From DATARN01 sp036264135 (GTDB taxonomy: Bacteria; Actinomycetota; Acidimicrobiia; Acidimicrobiales; Palsa-688): a stretch of 64,000 nucleotides of DNA. Below are positions 43,509 to 51,152 of the stretch, in pieces (the first letter of the stretch is position 1; the number at the start of each line of letters is the position of its first letter). Location: contig DATARN010000011.1 in NCBI GenBank assembly GCA_036264135.1, forward strand, positions 1-64,000. The letters are read 5' to 3'. The translations under genes and the position numbers were made by a program. Under the pieces are notes generated by a model that saw only the letters and a list, made by a program, of their open reading frames with translations, searched no databases and was not told the origin of the DNA.

Positions 43509-44857
43509 GGCGCCGGCCAGGTCTTCGTTTCCGCCGCCCGGGCTGCCCGGGCCCGTCGCACCACCTCGTCCACCATGGCTGGTGCCGCCGGCGGGACCTC
43601 GACCGGGGCGCCGATGCCGGGGCCCTCCGGCGCGGCGACGGCGCCCAGAACTGGGGCGGCCGCGGGATCCTCACCGTGAAGGGCCGCCTGCATCATGGCC
43701 TGGGCCTGATGCTTCCCGACCTGCACGGAGAGCGCAGCCAGCACCTGCTCGGAAGTGATGGCCGCTGACTGCGAGGCGACGTTGGCCGCCATCCTCGCCG
43801 TGTCGACCTCCAGGCCCGAGAGGATCTGGAGCGTGAGTTGGAGGGCGGTGCCGGTGAACAGGCAGACCTCGGGGAGGGCGATCCACTCCGTCTTCCACCC
43901 TCGACCGTCGCGCTCATGCTGCTGCACCATGGCCTCGAGGAGCGCGCCGGCGTTGGCCCGAACCAGCCGGGCCAGGGTGTCGAGATGCTCACTGCGCTCG
44001 GGATTGCGCTTGTGGGGCATGGTGATGCTGCTGACGCCGCCGGCAATGGCCGGTTCCCGCAGCTCGCCGATCTCCGGTCGCTGCAGCTCGTAGATCTCCC
44101 CGCCGACACGGGCCAGGGTCCCACAGATGGCGGCCAGCACCTGGCTGAACTCCACCAACCGGTCGCGCGCCGTCAACCAGGAGATGCCGGGGTCGGCCAG
44201 TCCCAGCTGGGCGCAGAACTCGGCGCGAAGCGGGAGACCGTTGGCGCCGAAGAAACCCAAGACCCCGACCGAGCCGGCGAGCTGGCCGACCAGCCAACGG
44301 GGGCGGCCGTCCGCCAGGCGGCCCAGGTGGCGGCGCACCTCGTCGGCCCACGAGGCGGCTTTGAACCCGAAGGTGATGGGGGCACCGGGTTGGGCGTGCG
44401 TCCGGCCGACCATCAGCGTGTCGCGGTGGCGCTCGGCCAGCTCGAGCAGCTGACCCTCGATCAGCCGAAGATCGCGCCAAACGATCGCACCGACCTGTCG
44501 CAGCGTCAGGGCGGTCCAGGTGTCGGTGATGTCCTGGACCGTGACACCCATATAGACGTGCTGGCGGGCGTTCTCGGGCAGGATCTTCTGGAAGGCCCGG
44601 ATGAGTCCAAGGGTCGAGTGCGACGTGGCGCGGGTCTGGGCGGCGGCGTAGGCCAGGTCCAACCGCGACACGTCGGCGGCCTCGGTGATGGCATCCGCCG
44701 ATGAAGCCGGGATGAGGCCCAGGGTCGCTTGGGCCCGGGCCAGTGCCGCCAGGATCTCCAGCCAGGACTGGAGGCGGGCCGGTTCGTCGAAGACGGCCCG
44801 CAGCTCGTCGGTCCCCCAGAGGTGGGCATACATCGCAGAATCGGCGAGACGCGACAC
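43505..44857 (-). CDS. Aspartase/fumarase-superfamily lyase, adenylosuccinate lyase/CMLE-like (putative CoM pathway)
   Basis: The 450-residue protein has the superfamily signature SSITMPHKRNPERSE, the TSHSTLGLI-x-A start region and MVGRTHAQPGAPITFGFK catalytic block. Best family fit is adenylosuccinate lyase/3-carboxymuconate cycloisomerase, but the gene is in an operon with phosphosulfolactate synthase. A phosphate-eliminating lyase acting on phosphosulfolactate is the analogous step in bacterial CoM synthesis. A purB role is an alternative; no purine genes surround it. Start GTG 44857 lies 3 bp after the preceding stop. Confidence 0.75.
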   Translation of the reverse strand: MSRLADSAMYAHLWGTDELRAVFDEPARLQSWLEILAALARAQATLGLIPASSADAITEAADVSRLDLAYAAAQTRATSHSTLGLIRAFQKILPENARQHVYMGVTVQDITDTWTALTLRQVGAIVWRDLRLIEGQLLELAERHRDTLMVGRTHAQPGAPITFGFKAASWADEVRRHLGRLADGRPRWLVGQLAGSVGVLGFFGANGLPLRAEFCAQLGLADPGISWLTARDRLVEFSQVLAAICGTLARVGGEIYELQRPEIGELREPAIAGGVSSITMPHKRNPERSEHLDTLARLVRANAGALLEAMVQQHERDGRGWKTEWIALPEVCLFTGTALQLTLQILSGLEVDTARMAANVASQSAAITSEQVLAALSVQVGKHQAQAMMQAALHGEDPAAAPVLGAVAAPEGPGIGAPVEVPPAAPAMVDEVVRRARAARAAETKTWPAP

Positions 44858-44860
44858 GTC

Positions 44861-45814
44861 CTAGGACGCCGGCCCCGGCGCGGCCGCCGCCAGACCCTGG
44901 GTCTGCGCCAGGTACACCCGGACGGCCTCGTCCACGCCCTGGCGGATCTGGGCCAGCGAGGCGCCCCAGGGCACCACGACCGTGTCGCCGCTCACCTCGA
45001 CGCGCTCTTCGAGCAGGCAACACTTTGTCAACGTCACGACCGGGGGGTCTTCGCCGGCGGCGAGCGGGCGGGACGACGATCTGGCGGAGGCGGCGGTGAG
45101 GGTCCGGGGGCACATGTCGATCGCGGGCGGCAGGTCGCCGTAGAACCAGCGGTGAAGTTCCCGGGACCGGGCGCAGCCAATAAGCGTCCAGTCCTGGCGC
45201 GGCGGCCGCTCGTCAAGGAACGCCACCTCGGCGCCCGAACCGTTGAAGCCCGACCCCCGGCAGGGGAGCAGGTAACGCCGGGCCGGTGAGCTCCGGGCCA
45301 GGTCGCCCAGGTCGACCACGGTGGCGACGACCTCGACCGGAGGGAGGTCTTCGGCCACCGCCAGCACCCGGCTCACCTGGTCGACCAGCTTGGCGGGCGC
45401 CGGCGGGACGACGTCCAGGACCCGGATCCGCACCGGCTCGGGGTCGAGGAGGAAGTTGACGTGGTGGTAGCGACCTTCCACCACCACCGCCCGGGCGGAG
45501 GCACCGGCGGCCCGAGCGGCGGCGGCCAGGGCGGACGGCACTCCGGTGTCGGTCTCGGGGTCCACGAGAAAGGCACACTCAGACGGCAGGGCCAGCACCG
45601 TCACCCCGAGGGCCGCGGTCATGATCTCCGGGCTGGGCGCCGTTTCCAACGCCACGATGGCCGTCTCCGACCCGTTGCGGACGACGACGTACCGTGTCCG
45701 CCGGTACACCTCCCGCCCGAGGAAGTGGCGAGCCAGCTCGGAGGCCGTTAATGGAAAGGGAACCGTCGCCACCGCCACCTCGCGGTATTGCCGAGGGACG
45801 AAGTTCGAGGTCAC
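44861..45814 (-). CDS. Conserved protein of unknown function in the putative CoM operon
   Basis: The 317-residue protein starts at GTG 45814, overlapping the stop of the phosphosulfolactate synthase gene (GTGA). It begins TSNFVPRQYREVAVATV and contains several cysteines in the second half (LLPCRGSGF, LIGCARSR, DMCPRTL, TLTKCCLLEE) that could bind metal, plus conserved-looking RYHHVNFLLDPEPVRIRVLDV. No signal peptide or membrane helix. I do not recognise the fold. The position between two CoM-type genes makes it a candidate for the decarboxylation or another unassigned step. Confidence 0.7.
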   Translation of the reverse strand: MTSNFVPRQYREVAVATVPFPLTASELARHFLGREVYRRTRYVVVRNGSETAIVALETAPSPEIMTAALGVTVLALPSECAFLVDPETDTGVPSALAAAARAAGASARAVVVEGRYHHVNFLLDPEPVRIRVLDVVPPAPAKLVDQVSRVLAVAEDLPPVEVVATVVDLGDLARSSPARRYLLPCRGSGFNGSGAEVAFLDERPPRQDWTLIGCARSRELHRWFYGDLPPAIDMCPRTLTAASARSSSRPLAAGEDPPVVTLTKCCLLEERVEVSGDTVVVPWGASLAQIRQGVDEAVRVYLAQTQGLAAAAPGPAS

Positions 45815-46617
45815 GCCGGCTCGATGTCGCGAAGCCGGCCATCCCCCAGAAGTCGGGCGACGGGCCCGATGGTGTCGGCCCGCAGGCCAAGGCGCAGCGC
45901 TTCGATCCCCAAGGTGTCCTCGGGCGCCACGTTGGCCAGGTTGACGTCGGGACCGAACCGGTTGATGAACCACGCCTGCTGGTCTTTCCGGGGCGCCTCG
46001 AACATGAGGGATCGCAGGCCGACGACCTCCACCAGCGCCTCCACCAGCTCCGACCGCACGGTCCCGTCGGGTCGGAACATCCCGACCGTCCCGCTCTCCC
46101 GGCCCTCGGTCAACACCACCGCCGCCCCGGAGGCCAGGTCGCCCCGCACCTCCTCGGCCCACTCCGCCGGCGCGGCCAGCACCGCGGGATCTTTGGCGCC
46201 CACCTCGGACATCACGGTGAACCGGCCGCCGGCCAGGCGGATCAGGTCGCGCTTCTCGTCCACCGGCATGGGGACGGCGCCGCGGGACACCTCCACGCAG
46301 GGAAAACCGGCGGCCGTCGCCCAGGCCAGGAACTCATCCACCCTGTCCTGCGACCACGCCACCTCGAGCAGCGTGCCGCCGACGCAGGCCCGCACCTCGC
46401 CCGACGTCAGCAGCGCCAACTTGGCCTCGACGCCCGGATCGAGGTACGCGGTGCCCCATCCGAACTTCCAGATGTCGATGAAGGCCCCACTGGTGGCCAA
46501 ACGCGCCGCCACCTCATTGACGGTGAGACCCTTGTCGAGGATGTGGGTCAGTCCCGCGGCGCGAGGTTTGGGGGGCCGCTCGGGGAGGTCGAGGAAGCTC
46601 GCCACAGGCCTCATCAT
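45811..46617 (-). CDS. comA: Phosphosulfolactate synthase (ComA-like)
   Basis: The 268-residue TIM-barrel-type enzyme of the ComA family is expected to add sulfite to phosphoenolpyruvate, the first step of coenzyme M synthesis. Family blocks visible: LDKGLTVNEV, IDIWKFGWGTAYL, VGGTLLEVAWSQ, CVEVSRGAVPMP and TVMSEVGAKDP. First gene of a six-gene overlapping operon. The tandem ATG ATG at 46617/46614 is preceded by a divergent promoter shared with the Sll0787-like gene. Confidence 0.88.
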   Translation of the reverse strand: MMRPVASFLDLPERPPKPRAAGLTHILDKGLTVNEVAARLATSGAFIDIWKFGWGTAYLDPGVEAKLALLTSGEVRACVGGTLLEVAWSQDRVDEFLAWATAAGFPCVEVSRGAVPMPVDEKRDLIRLAGGRFTVMSEVGAKDPAVLAAPAEWAEEVRGDLASGAAVVLTEGRESGTVGMFRPDGTVRSELVEALVEVVGLRSLMFEAPRKDQQAWFINRFGPDVNLANVAPEDTLGIEALRLGLRADTIGPVARLLGDGRLRDIEPA

Positions 46618-46645
46618 AGTGACGCCGGGTTCATTATAGTAAACG
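46611..46645. promoter_or_regulatory. Divergent promoter with two TCATnATAGT repeats 20 bp apart
   Basis: TCATCATAGTGACG starts at 46611 and TCATTATAGTAAACG at 46631, exactly two helical turns apart. On the minus strand the second contains TATAAT (46638-46633), usable as -10 for the phosphosulfolactate synthase operon; on the plus strand TATAGTAAACG at 46635-46645 precedes the AIR-synthase-like gene. The 11-mer TATAGTAAACG recurs exactly, inverted, at 49321-49331. Confidence 0.5.
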
Positions 46646-46670
46646 ATTCGTTGACTGAAGTTACGACAGC

Positions 46671-47642
46671 GTGAGCGAGTCTCTGGCCGAGCTGGCCGCC
46701 CTCATCCGCGCCCATCCCGGCGTCGCCAACAAGGCGCCCATCGCCCTGGTCTCCGAGGTCTTCGGCGCCGTCGACTCCTATTTTGGTCCCGGCGACGACG
46801 GGGCGGTCATCGAGGACGGTGACGTGACCTTGGTGGTTGGCGGCGAGGCGCTGTGGCCGCCGTTCGCGGCCGCCGATCCCTTCGGCGCCGGCATGGCCGC
46901 GGTGCTGGCCAATGTCAACGATCTGGCGGCGATGGGGGCGCGGCCCCTGGCCATCGTGGACACCGTCGTTGGCCCCGAGGACAAGGCCCGCCAGGCGCTG
47001 GCCGGCATGCGCCACGCCAGCGGCCTCTACCAGGTGCCCATCGTGGGCGGTCACCTCACGGTGCGCCCCGGCGCCGAGCCGGCGATCTCCGCCTTCGGCC
47101 TGGGCCGGGTCGACGGCGGCGCCCACCAGCCGCTCTCGGTGCGAAACGCCGCGCCCGGTCAGTCCCTGATCGTGGCGTGCTGCACCGACGGCACCATGCG
47201 GCCCGACTTCAACTTCTTCCGCTCCTTCGACGAGCGTGGCGAGCGCCTGGGGGGTGACGTCCGGGTCCTGGCCTCGCTGGCCCAGGCCGGAAGCTGCGTG
47301 GCGGCCAAGGACATCAGCATGGCCGGCCTGGTGGGATCGCTGGCGATGCTGCTCGAGTTCCGGCGCCTGGGCGTCACCGTCGATCTCACCGCCGTGCCTC
47401 GCCCTGCCGGGGTCGCCCTCGGGCCGTGGCTCACCACCTTTCCCTGCTTCGGCTTCCTCCTCTGCAGCCCGCCCCGGCGGGAGGACCGGTGCCTGGCGTC
47501 GTTCCACGCGCGGGGACTGGAGGCGGCGGTCGTCGGCACCCTGGATGGGTCGGGCCTCGTGCGCCTCCGCCGCGATGACGAGACCGAGACCGTGTTCGAC
47601 CTGGCGGCGGAAACGGTGACGGGACTCAGGTCGCGAGCGTGA
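46671..47642 (+). CDS. AIR synthase-related protein, Sll0787/MSMEG_0567-C type
   Basis: The 323-residue PurM/ThiL-fold protein has the GPGDDGAVIEDGD metal/nucleotide segment, NVNDLAAMGARPLAIVD and VPIVGGHLTVRP, as in AIR synthase, but belongs with the Sll0787-type members of Nit1C clusters. Start GTG 46671. It reads convergently into the GNAT gene and their 3' ends overlap by 17 bp. An ATP-dependent activation step is likely from the fold; the substrate is unknown. Confidence 0.82.
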   Translation: MSESLAELAALIRAHPGVANKAPIALVSEVFGAVDSYFGPGDDGAVIEDGDVTLVVGGEALWPPFAAADPFGAGMAAVLANVNDLAAMGARPLAIVDTVVGPEDKARQALAGMRHASGLYQVPIVGGHLTVRPGAEPAISAFGLGRVDGGAHQPLSVRNAAPGQSLIVACCTDGTMRPDFNFFRSFDERGERLGGDVRVLASLAQAGSCVAAKDISMAGLVGSLAMLLEFRRLGVTVDLTAVPRPAGVALGPWLTTFPCFGFLLCSPPRREDRCLASFHARGLEAAVVGTLDGSGLVRLRRDDETETVFDLAAETVTGLRSRA

Positions 47643-48123
47643 GACCGATCGCCATGGGCTGGTGGGCGACGCCGACGTAGAGCTCGACCGCCCCGTCCCG
47701 GTGCCAGCCCAGCTGCTCGAAGAACGCCACGTTGGGCAGTTGGATGTGGGCGAGCATCTTCTCGCCCCCGAGGGCGCCGGCGGTGGCGACGGCGAAGCGC
47801 ACGAGCGGCTTGCCGACGCCGTGGGCGCGGAACTCGGGAAGCACCGCCAGCCGATCCCCCTGCCACAGCCGCCCAGAGGGATCGAGGGGGAAAAGGCGTA
47901 CGGTGCCCGCCGGGCGGGCGTCGCAGAGCCCGAGCACCTTGATGACCCCGTCCTCACCGTCGTAACCGTCACGGTCGGAAATGGTGAACAGTCCTTGCTC
48001 CTCCACGAACACCTGGTGGCGGATCCGATGGTGCCGCTCGACGTGCTCGGAGGTCACCGCCGGCCGGCACTCGACGGCCAGGCGAGCCGGCCGGGAAGGA
48101 GAGGTGGAGGCGGCGCTGGCCAC
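47626..48123 (-). CDS. GNAT acetyltransferase, MSMEG_0567/Sll0786 family
   Basis: The 165-residue protein starts at GTG 48123, 5 bp after the radical SAM stop. IRHQVFVEEQGLF, AGTVRLFPLD, GDRLAVLPEFRAHGVGKPLVRFAV (acetyl-CoA-binding) and ELYVGVAHQPMAI match the Nit1C N-acetyltransferase. In some relatives this domain is fused to the Sll0787-type domain; here they are two genes on opposite strands. Substrate unknown. Confidence 0.85.
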   Translation of the reverse strand: MASAASTSPSRPARLAVECRPAVTSEHVERHHRIRHQVFVEEQGLFTISDRDGYDGEDGVIKVLGLCDARPAGTVRLFPLDPSGRLWQGDRLAVLPEFRAHGVGKPLVRFAVATAGALGGEKMLAHIQLPNVAFFEQLGWHRDGAVELYVGVAHQPMAIGLTLAT

Positions 48124-48128
48124 CGGGC

Positions 48129-49280
48129 TCAGCTGCTCCGGGTCGCGGTGAGCTGGATGGACCGCTCCACCGCGGCCATGGCCGAGCAGGCCTGGCAGCG
48201 GGCACAGCCGGCGGTGACGCCGGCGGTGTTCATCCCGCGGGACAGCAGGTAGGGAACCACCTGGTGGTAAATCGACTCTGTGTAGGCGGCGTCGGGCGGC
48301 AGGCAGTCCTCCATGAGGCTGCCGGCGATGGGTCGCAACGGCACCACGAATGGGTACACCCCCATGTCGATGGCCCGCTTGCACCCGGCCACGGTCAGCG
48401 CCGGGTCCTCTCCCATGCCCAGGATCACGTAGGTCGAGACCTGGCCGGCGCCGAACACCGCCACCGCCCGTTCCCAGGCGGCGAAATATCCCTCGATCCC
48501 GGTGCGGGCCTTGCCGGGAGCCACCCGCGCCAGCACCTCGGGGTCGAACGTCTCGACGTGGATGCCGACCGAGTAGATGCCGTGGTCGTGGACCCGGTTG
48601 ATGACGTCGAGGTCGGCGGGCGGCTCGAACTGCACCTCCACGGGCAGGCCCGCCGCTTCCTTGACGGCCCGCCCGCATTCCGCCACGTACAGGGCGCCGC
48701 GATCGCGGCCCGCCGTGCTCCCCGTGGTCAGCGTCGCGTCCACGGCGCCGTCGAGCTCTTTGGCGGCCAGCGCCACCTCGGCCAGTTGCTCCGGGCGCTT
48801 CTTGGCAATCGTCCGCCCCGCGGCCAGGGACAGCCCGATGCCACAGAACTGGCACTGGTCGTCGTTGCCCCAGTAGCTGCACGTCTGGAGCACCGTGCTG
48901 GCGAGAGAATCGAGGTGCAGCAGGGCAATCTGCCAGTACGGGACTCCCTCGGCGGTGGTCAGGTCGTAGAACTTGGGTCGGCCGCTGCTCGACGCCGACG
49001 CCAGGCGGGTGTCGCCGTCGTAGATACCGAGGCCGTCGTCCTCGCCGCGCAGCACGTAGGGCGTCCCCTCCGCTCCGGTGGGAAGGGTGACCGGTACCCC
49101 TTCGATCCACACCATCCCTGAGTCCGAGGGTCCGGCGCCACCCCGACGGGTCTCGAGGGGGACGTCGACCCGCAATCCGCGGCTTTGCAAGTTGGTGATC
49201 AGCGCAGCCAACTCCGAGCCCCCGACAAGGACGCCACCGCCGCCGGCGTCTCCCGACTCGCTCGAACACGTTCCAGGCAC
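48129..49280 (-). CDS. Radical SAM protein, MSMEG_0568/Sll0785 family
   Basis: The 383-residue protein has cluster cysteines in QTCSYWGNDDQCQFCGI, a C-x8-C-x2-C spacing rather than C-x3-C-x2-C, followed by GVTAGCARCQACSA near the C-terminus, which could hold an extra cluster. The GRTIAKKRPEQLAEVA and VEVQFEPPADLDVI-x-VHDHG blocks fit the Nit1C radical SAM family. Start GTG 49280 has AGGA 6 bp upstream. Upstream lies the TATAGTAAACG word. Reaction unknown; such families usually modify a small molecule or peptide. Confidence 0.82.
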   Translation of the reverse strand: MPGTCSSESGDAGGGGVLVGGSELAALITNLQSRGLRVDVPLETRRGGAGPSDSGMVWIEGVPVTLPTGAEGTPYVLRGEDDGLGIYDGDTRLASASSSGRPKFYDLTTAEGVPYWQIALLHLDSLASTVLQTCSYWGNDDQCQFCGIGLSLAAGRTIAKKRPEQLAEVALAAKELDGAVDATLTTGSTAGRDRGALYVAECGRAVKEAAGLPVEVQFEPPADLDVINRVHDHGIYSVGIHVETFDPEVLARVAPGKARTGIEGYFAAWERAVAVFGAGQVSTYVILGMGEDPALTVAGCKRAIDMGVYPFVVPLRPIAGSLMEDCLPPDAAYTESIYHQVVPYLLSRGMNTAGVTAGCARCQACSAMAAVERSIQLTATRSS

Positions 49281-49320
49281 CCAGATCCTACTTTCGTAAG
49301 ACGTCGATTATGTGGAGAAG

Positions 49321-49331
49321 CGTTTACTATA
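49321..49331 (-). promoter_or_regulatory. TATAGTAAACG element upstream of the radical SAM gene
   Basis: The plus strand reads CGTTTACTATA, the exact inverse of the 11-mer at 46635-46645. It lies 41 bp upstream of the radical SAM start and could be the -10 region or an operator overlapping it. GTCAAC (49355-49360), the inverse of GTTGAC, lies 24 bp further upstream. Confidence 0.5.
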
Positions 49332-49355
49332 GGAAATCGTAGACGGGAAGGGAAG

Positions 49356-50006
49356 TCAACGGCGCCCCTCTATGGATTCCCGCTTGGACGCGGTCGCGGC
49401 CTGCCATGCGTGGCGGTCCGAAAACGTCTCGTCGACGACGGCGTCGTCGGTCAGCTCACCCGTGGTCCGGTCCAGTTGCAACTCGGCGAGGACGAACCGC
49501 GGGGCCCCGGTAGTGTCATCCATGGCGATCGTCTGCCCGAGCGCCCGGCCGCTGGCCACGTGCATCTCGAGGGTGGTCGACGGCATTGGCGGAAAGGTGG
49601 TGGGTGGCCGCCCCTCGGCGAGGGTGACCCAGGATTCACCGGCGGCGACCGCGCCTTCGATGAGGCGTCGCCGCTGGTCGCGACCACTTTCTGCCTCGAG
49701 CTGGCGATAACGCATGAGACAGGCGGCGCCGGCGATGAGCGGGAAGTCCAGGTTGTCGGCGTACCCGCGGGCCTCGGCCAGTTGGCGAACACGGTCGGCC
49801 ACCCCGGGGGCCGCTCGTACCAGCGACGCCACGTCGGGAGTCGACAGTTGCAGCTCTACGGTCGTCTCTCCCACCAGCCGTACCACCCGCTCATAGGCCT
49901 CCGGGATGACCATCACCATGGGGTAGAGCCGCTCCTCGGCGGCCCGCCACTCGGCCAACAGGGCGGCCGGCGGTTCGGTGGCGGAGAACTCCGGGGCGTC
50001 CGACAT
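49356..50006 (-). CDS. Hypothetical 216-aa protein in the island
   Basis: ATG at 50006. The product is soluble, acidic and leucine/alanine/glutamate-rich (LLAEWRAAEERLYPMVMVIPEAYERVVRLVGE), with a C-terminal half of beta character (FVLAELQLDRTTGELTDDAVVDETF). No family recognised and no cysteines of note. It is divergent from the carbamate kinase-fdrA-glycosyltransferase operon and shares a promoter region containing GTAAAC/GTTTAC repeats, so it probably belongs to the same system. Ribosome site weak. Confidence 0.65.
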   Translation of the reverse strand: MSDAPEFSATEPPAALLAEWRAAEERLYPMVMVIPEAYERVVRLVGETTVELQLSTPDVASLVRAAPGVADRVRQLAEARGYADNLDFPLIAGAACLMRYRQLEAESGRDQRRRLIEGAVAAGESWVTLAEGRPPTTFPPMPSTTLEMHVASGRALGQTIAMDDTTGAPRFVLAELQLDRTTGELTDDAVVDETFSDRHAWQAATASKRESIEGRR

Positions 50007-50065
50007 GCCGTCTTGACGAGTCCTTTCGAATCTTGCCGCTCTCTTGTCTGGGGCGCATCCGTATA

Positions 50066-50095
50066 CTATCGTAAACGCCGTCTTCTATTGTTTAC
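50066..50095. promoter_or_regulatory. GTAAAC/GTTTAC inverted repeat in divergent promoter
   Basis: CTATCGTAAACG at 50066-50077 (one base off the TATAGTAAACG word) and TATTGTTTAC at 50086-50095 form an inverted repeat of GTAAAC (50071-50076) and GTTTAC (50090-50095) in the 159-bp gap between the 216-aa gene and carbamate kinase. TATACT at 50062-50067 can be a -10 for the plus-strand operon. Confidence 0.5.
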
Positions 50096-50165
50096 CCGCC
50101 GGGGCTCGCCGGGTCCCGGCGCACCGACCGACCCATTCGTCCCTTCCCTTCGGGAGCCGTCGACC

Positions 50166-51152
50166 GTGGCCAAGACCGCAATCGTCGCCTTGGGCGGCAA
50201 CGCCCTCATCCGTGAGGGTCAGTCCGGCACCTACCAGGAGCAGGAGGCCAACGCCACCGCCATGGCCAAGTCGGTGTGCTCCCTGCTGCGCACCGGGTGG
50301 CGCGTGGTGCTGGTGCACGGCAACGGTCCCCAAGTCGGCAACCTCGCCATCCAGCAGGAAGAGGGCGCCTCCCTCGTTCCCCCTCAACCGCTGTTTGCGT
50401 TGGGTTCGATGACCCAGGGTCAACTGGGGAGCCTGATCTGCCTGGCCCTGCACCGAGTCGGTGACCCGTGGCTCACTGGGGCGGCCAGCATCGTGACGCA
50501 CGTGGCGGTCGCGGCGGACGATCCGGCATTTATGACGCCCAGTAAGCCCATCGGCCCCTTTTTCCCCCAGGAGGAAGCCGCCGACCTCGAGCGGTCGCGG
50601 CGGTGGGTTATGAAGGAGGACGCCGGGCGGGGGTACCGGCGGGTCGTGGCGTCACCCGAGCCGGTCGGGATCGTGGAAACGGCGGCCATCCGGACCCTCC
50701 TCGACGCGGGCCAGGTCGTCGTCGCCGCCGGCGGTGGCGGCGTCCCGATCGTGCGCACCGCCACCGGCTACGCCGGCGTCGACGCCGTCATCGACAAGGA
50801 CTATGCCGCCCAGCAACTGGCGACGTCCCTCGCCGCCGAGGCGCTGGTGCTGGTCACGGGTGTCGAGTCGGTGCTCCTCGACTACGGCACCCCGCAGCAG
50901 CGCGCCATCGAGGAGATGGCCTGCGCCGAGGCCGAGCGGTACCTCGCCGAGGGGCAGTTCCCCGAGGGCAGCATGGGGCCCAAGGTGCGGGCGGCGGTGC
51001 GTTTCCTCCGCTACGGCGGCGAGGTGGCGGTGATCACCAGCCCCGAGCTGGTCTACGCCTCCCTGGAAGGAACGGTGTCCCAGCTGGAGGGCACGACCGG
51101 CACCCGCATCGTCCGGGTGCGGCCCGGCGCCGCCCTTGGAGCCCGCCGATGA
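50166..51152 (+). CDS. arcC: Carbamate kinase
   Basis: The 328-residue amino-acid-kinase-fold protein starts at GTG 50166. AIVALGGNALIREGQSG, LVHGNGPQVGNLAIQQ, AGGGGVPIV, GVDAVIDKDYAAQQLA and GPKVRAAVRFL are diagnostic. It interconverts carbamoyl phosphate and ATP with ADP and carbamate. Pairing with fdrA (ATGA overlap at 51149) is typical of catabolic carbamoyltransferase systems (allantoin/oxamate) rather than arginine deiminase, and no arcA/arcB is present. Confidence 0.93.
   Translation: MAKTAIVALGGNALIREGQSGTYQEQEANATAMAKSVCSLLRTGWRVVLVHGNGPQVGNLAIQQEEGASLVPPQPLFALGSMTQGQLGSLICLALHRVGDPWLTGAASIVTHVAVAADDPAFMTPSKPIGPFFPQEEAADLERSRRWVMKEDAGRGYRRVVASPEPVGIVETAAIRTLLDAGQVVVAAGGGGVPIVRTATGYAGVDAVIDKDYAAQQLATSLAAEALVLVTGVESVLLDYGTPQQRAIEEMACAEAERYLAEGQFPEGSMGPKVRAAVRFLRYGGEVAVITSPELVYASLEGTVSQLEGTTGTRIVRVRPGAALGARR

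Noticed and set aside
40955..44857. The two lyases as argH and purB of arginine and purine synthesis
   Set aside because: No arginine or purine genes adjoin them, while phosphosulfolactate synthase and a PLP enzyme are in the same overlapping operon. Not excluded outright.
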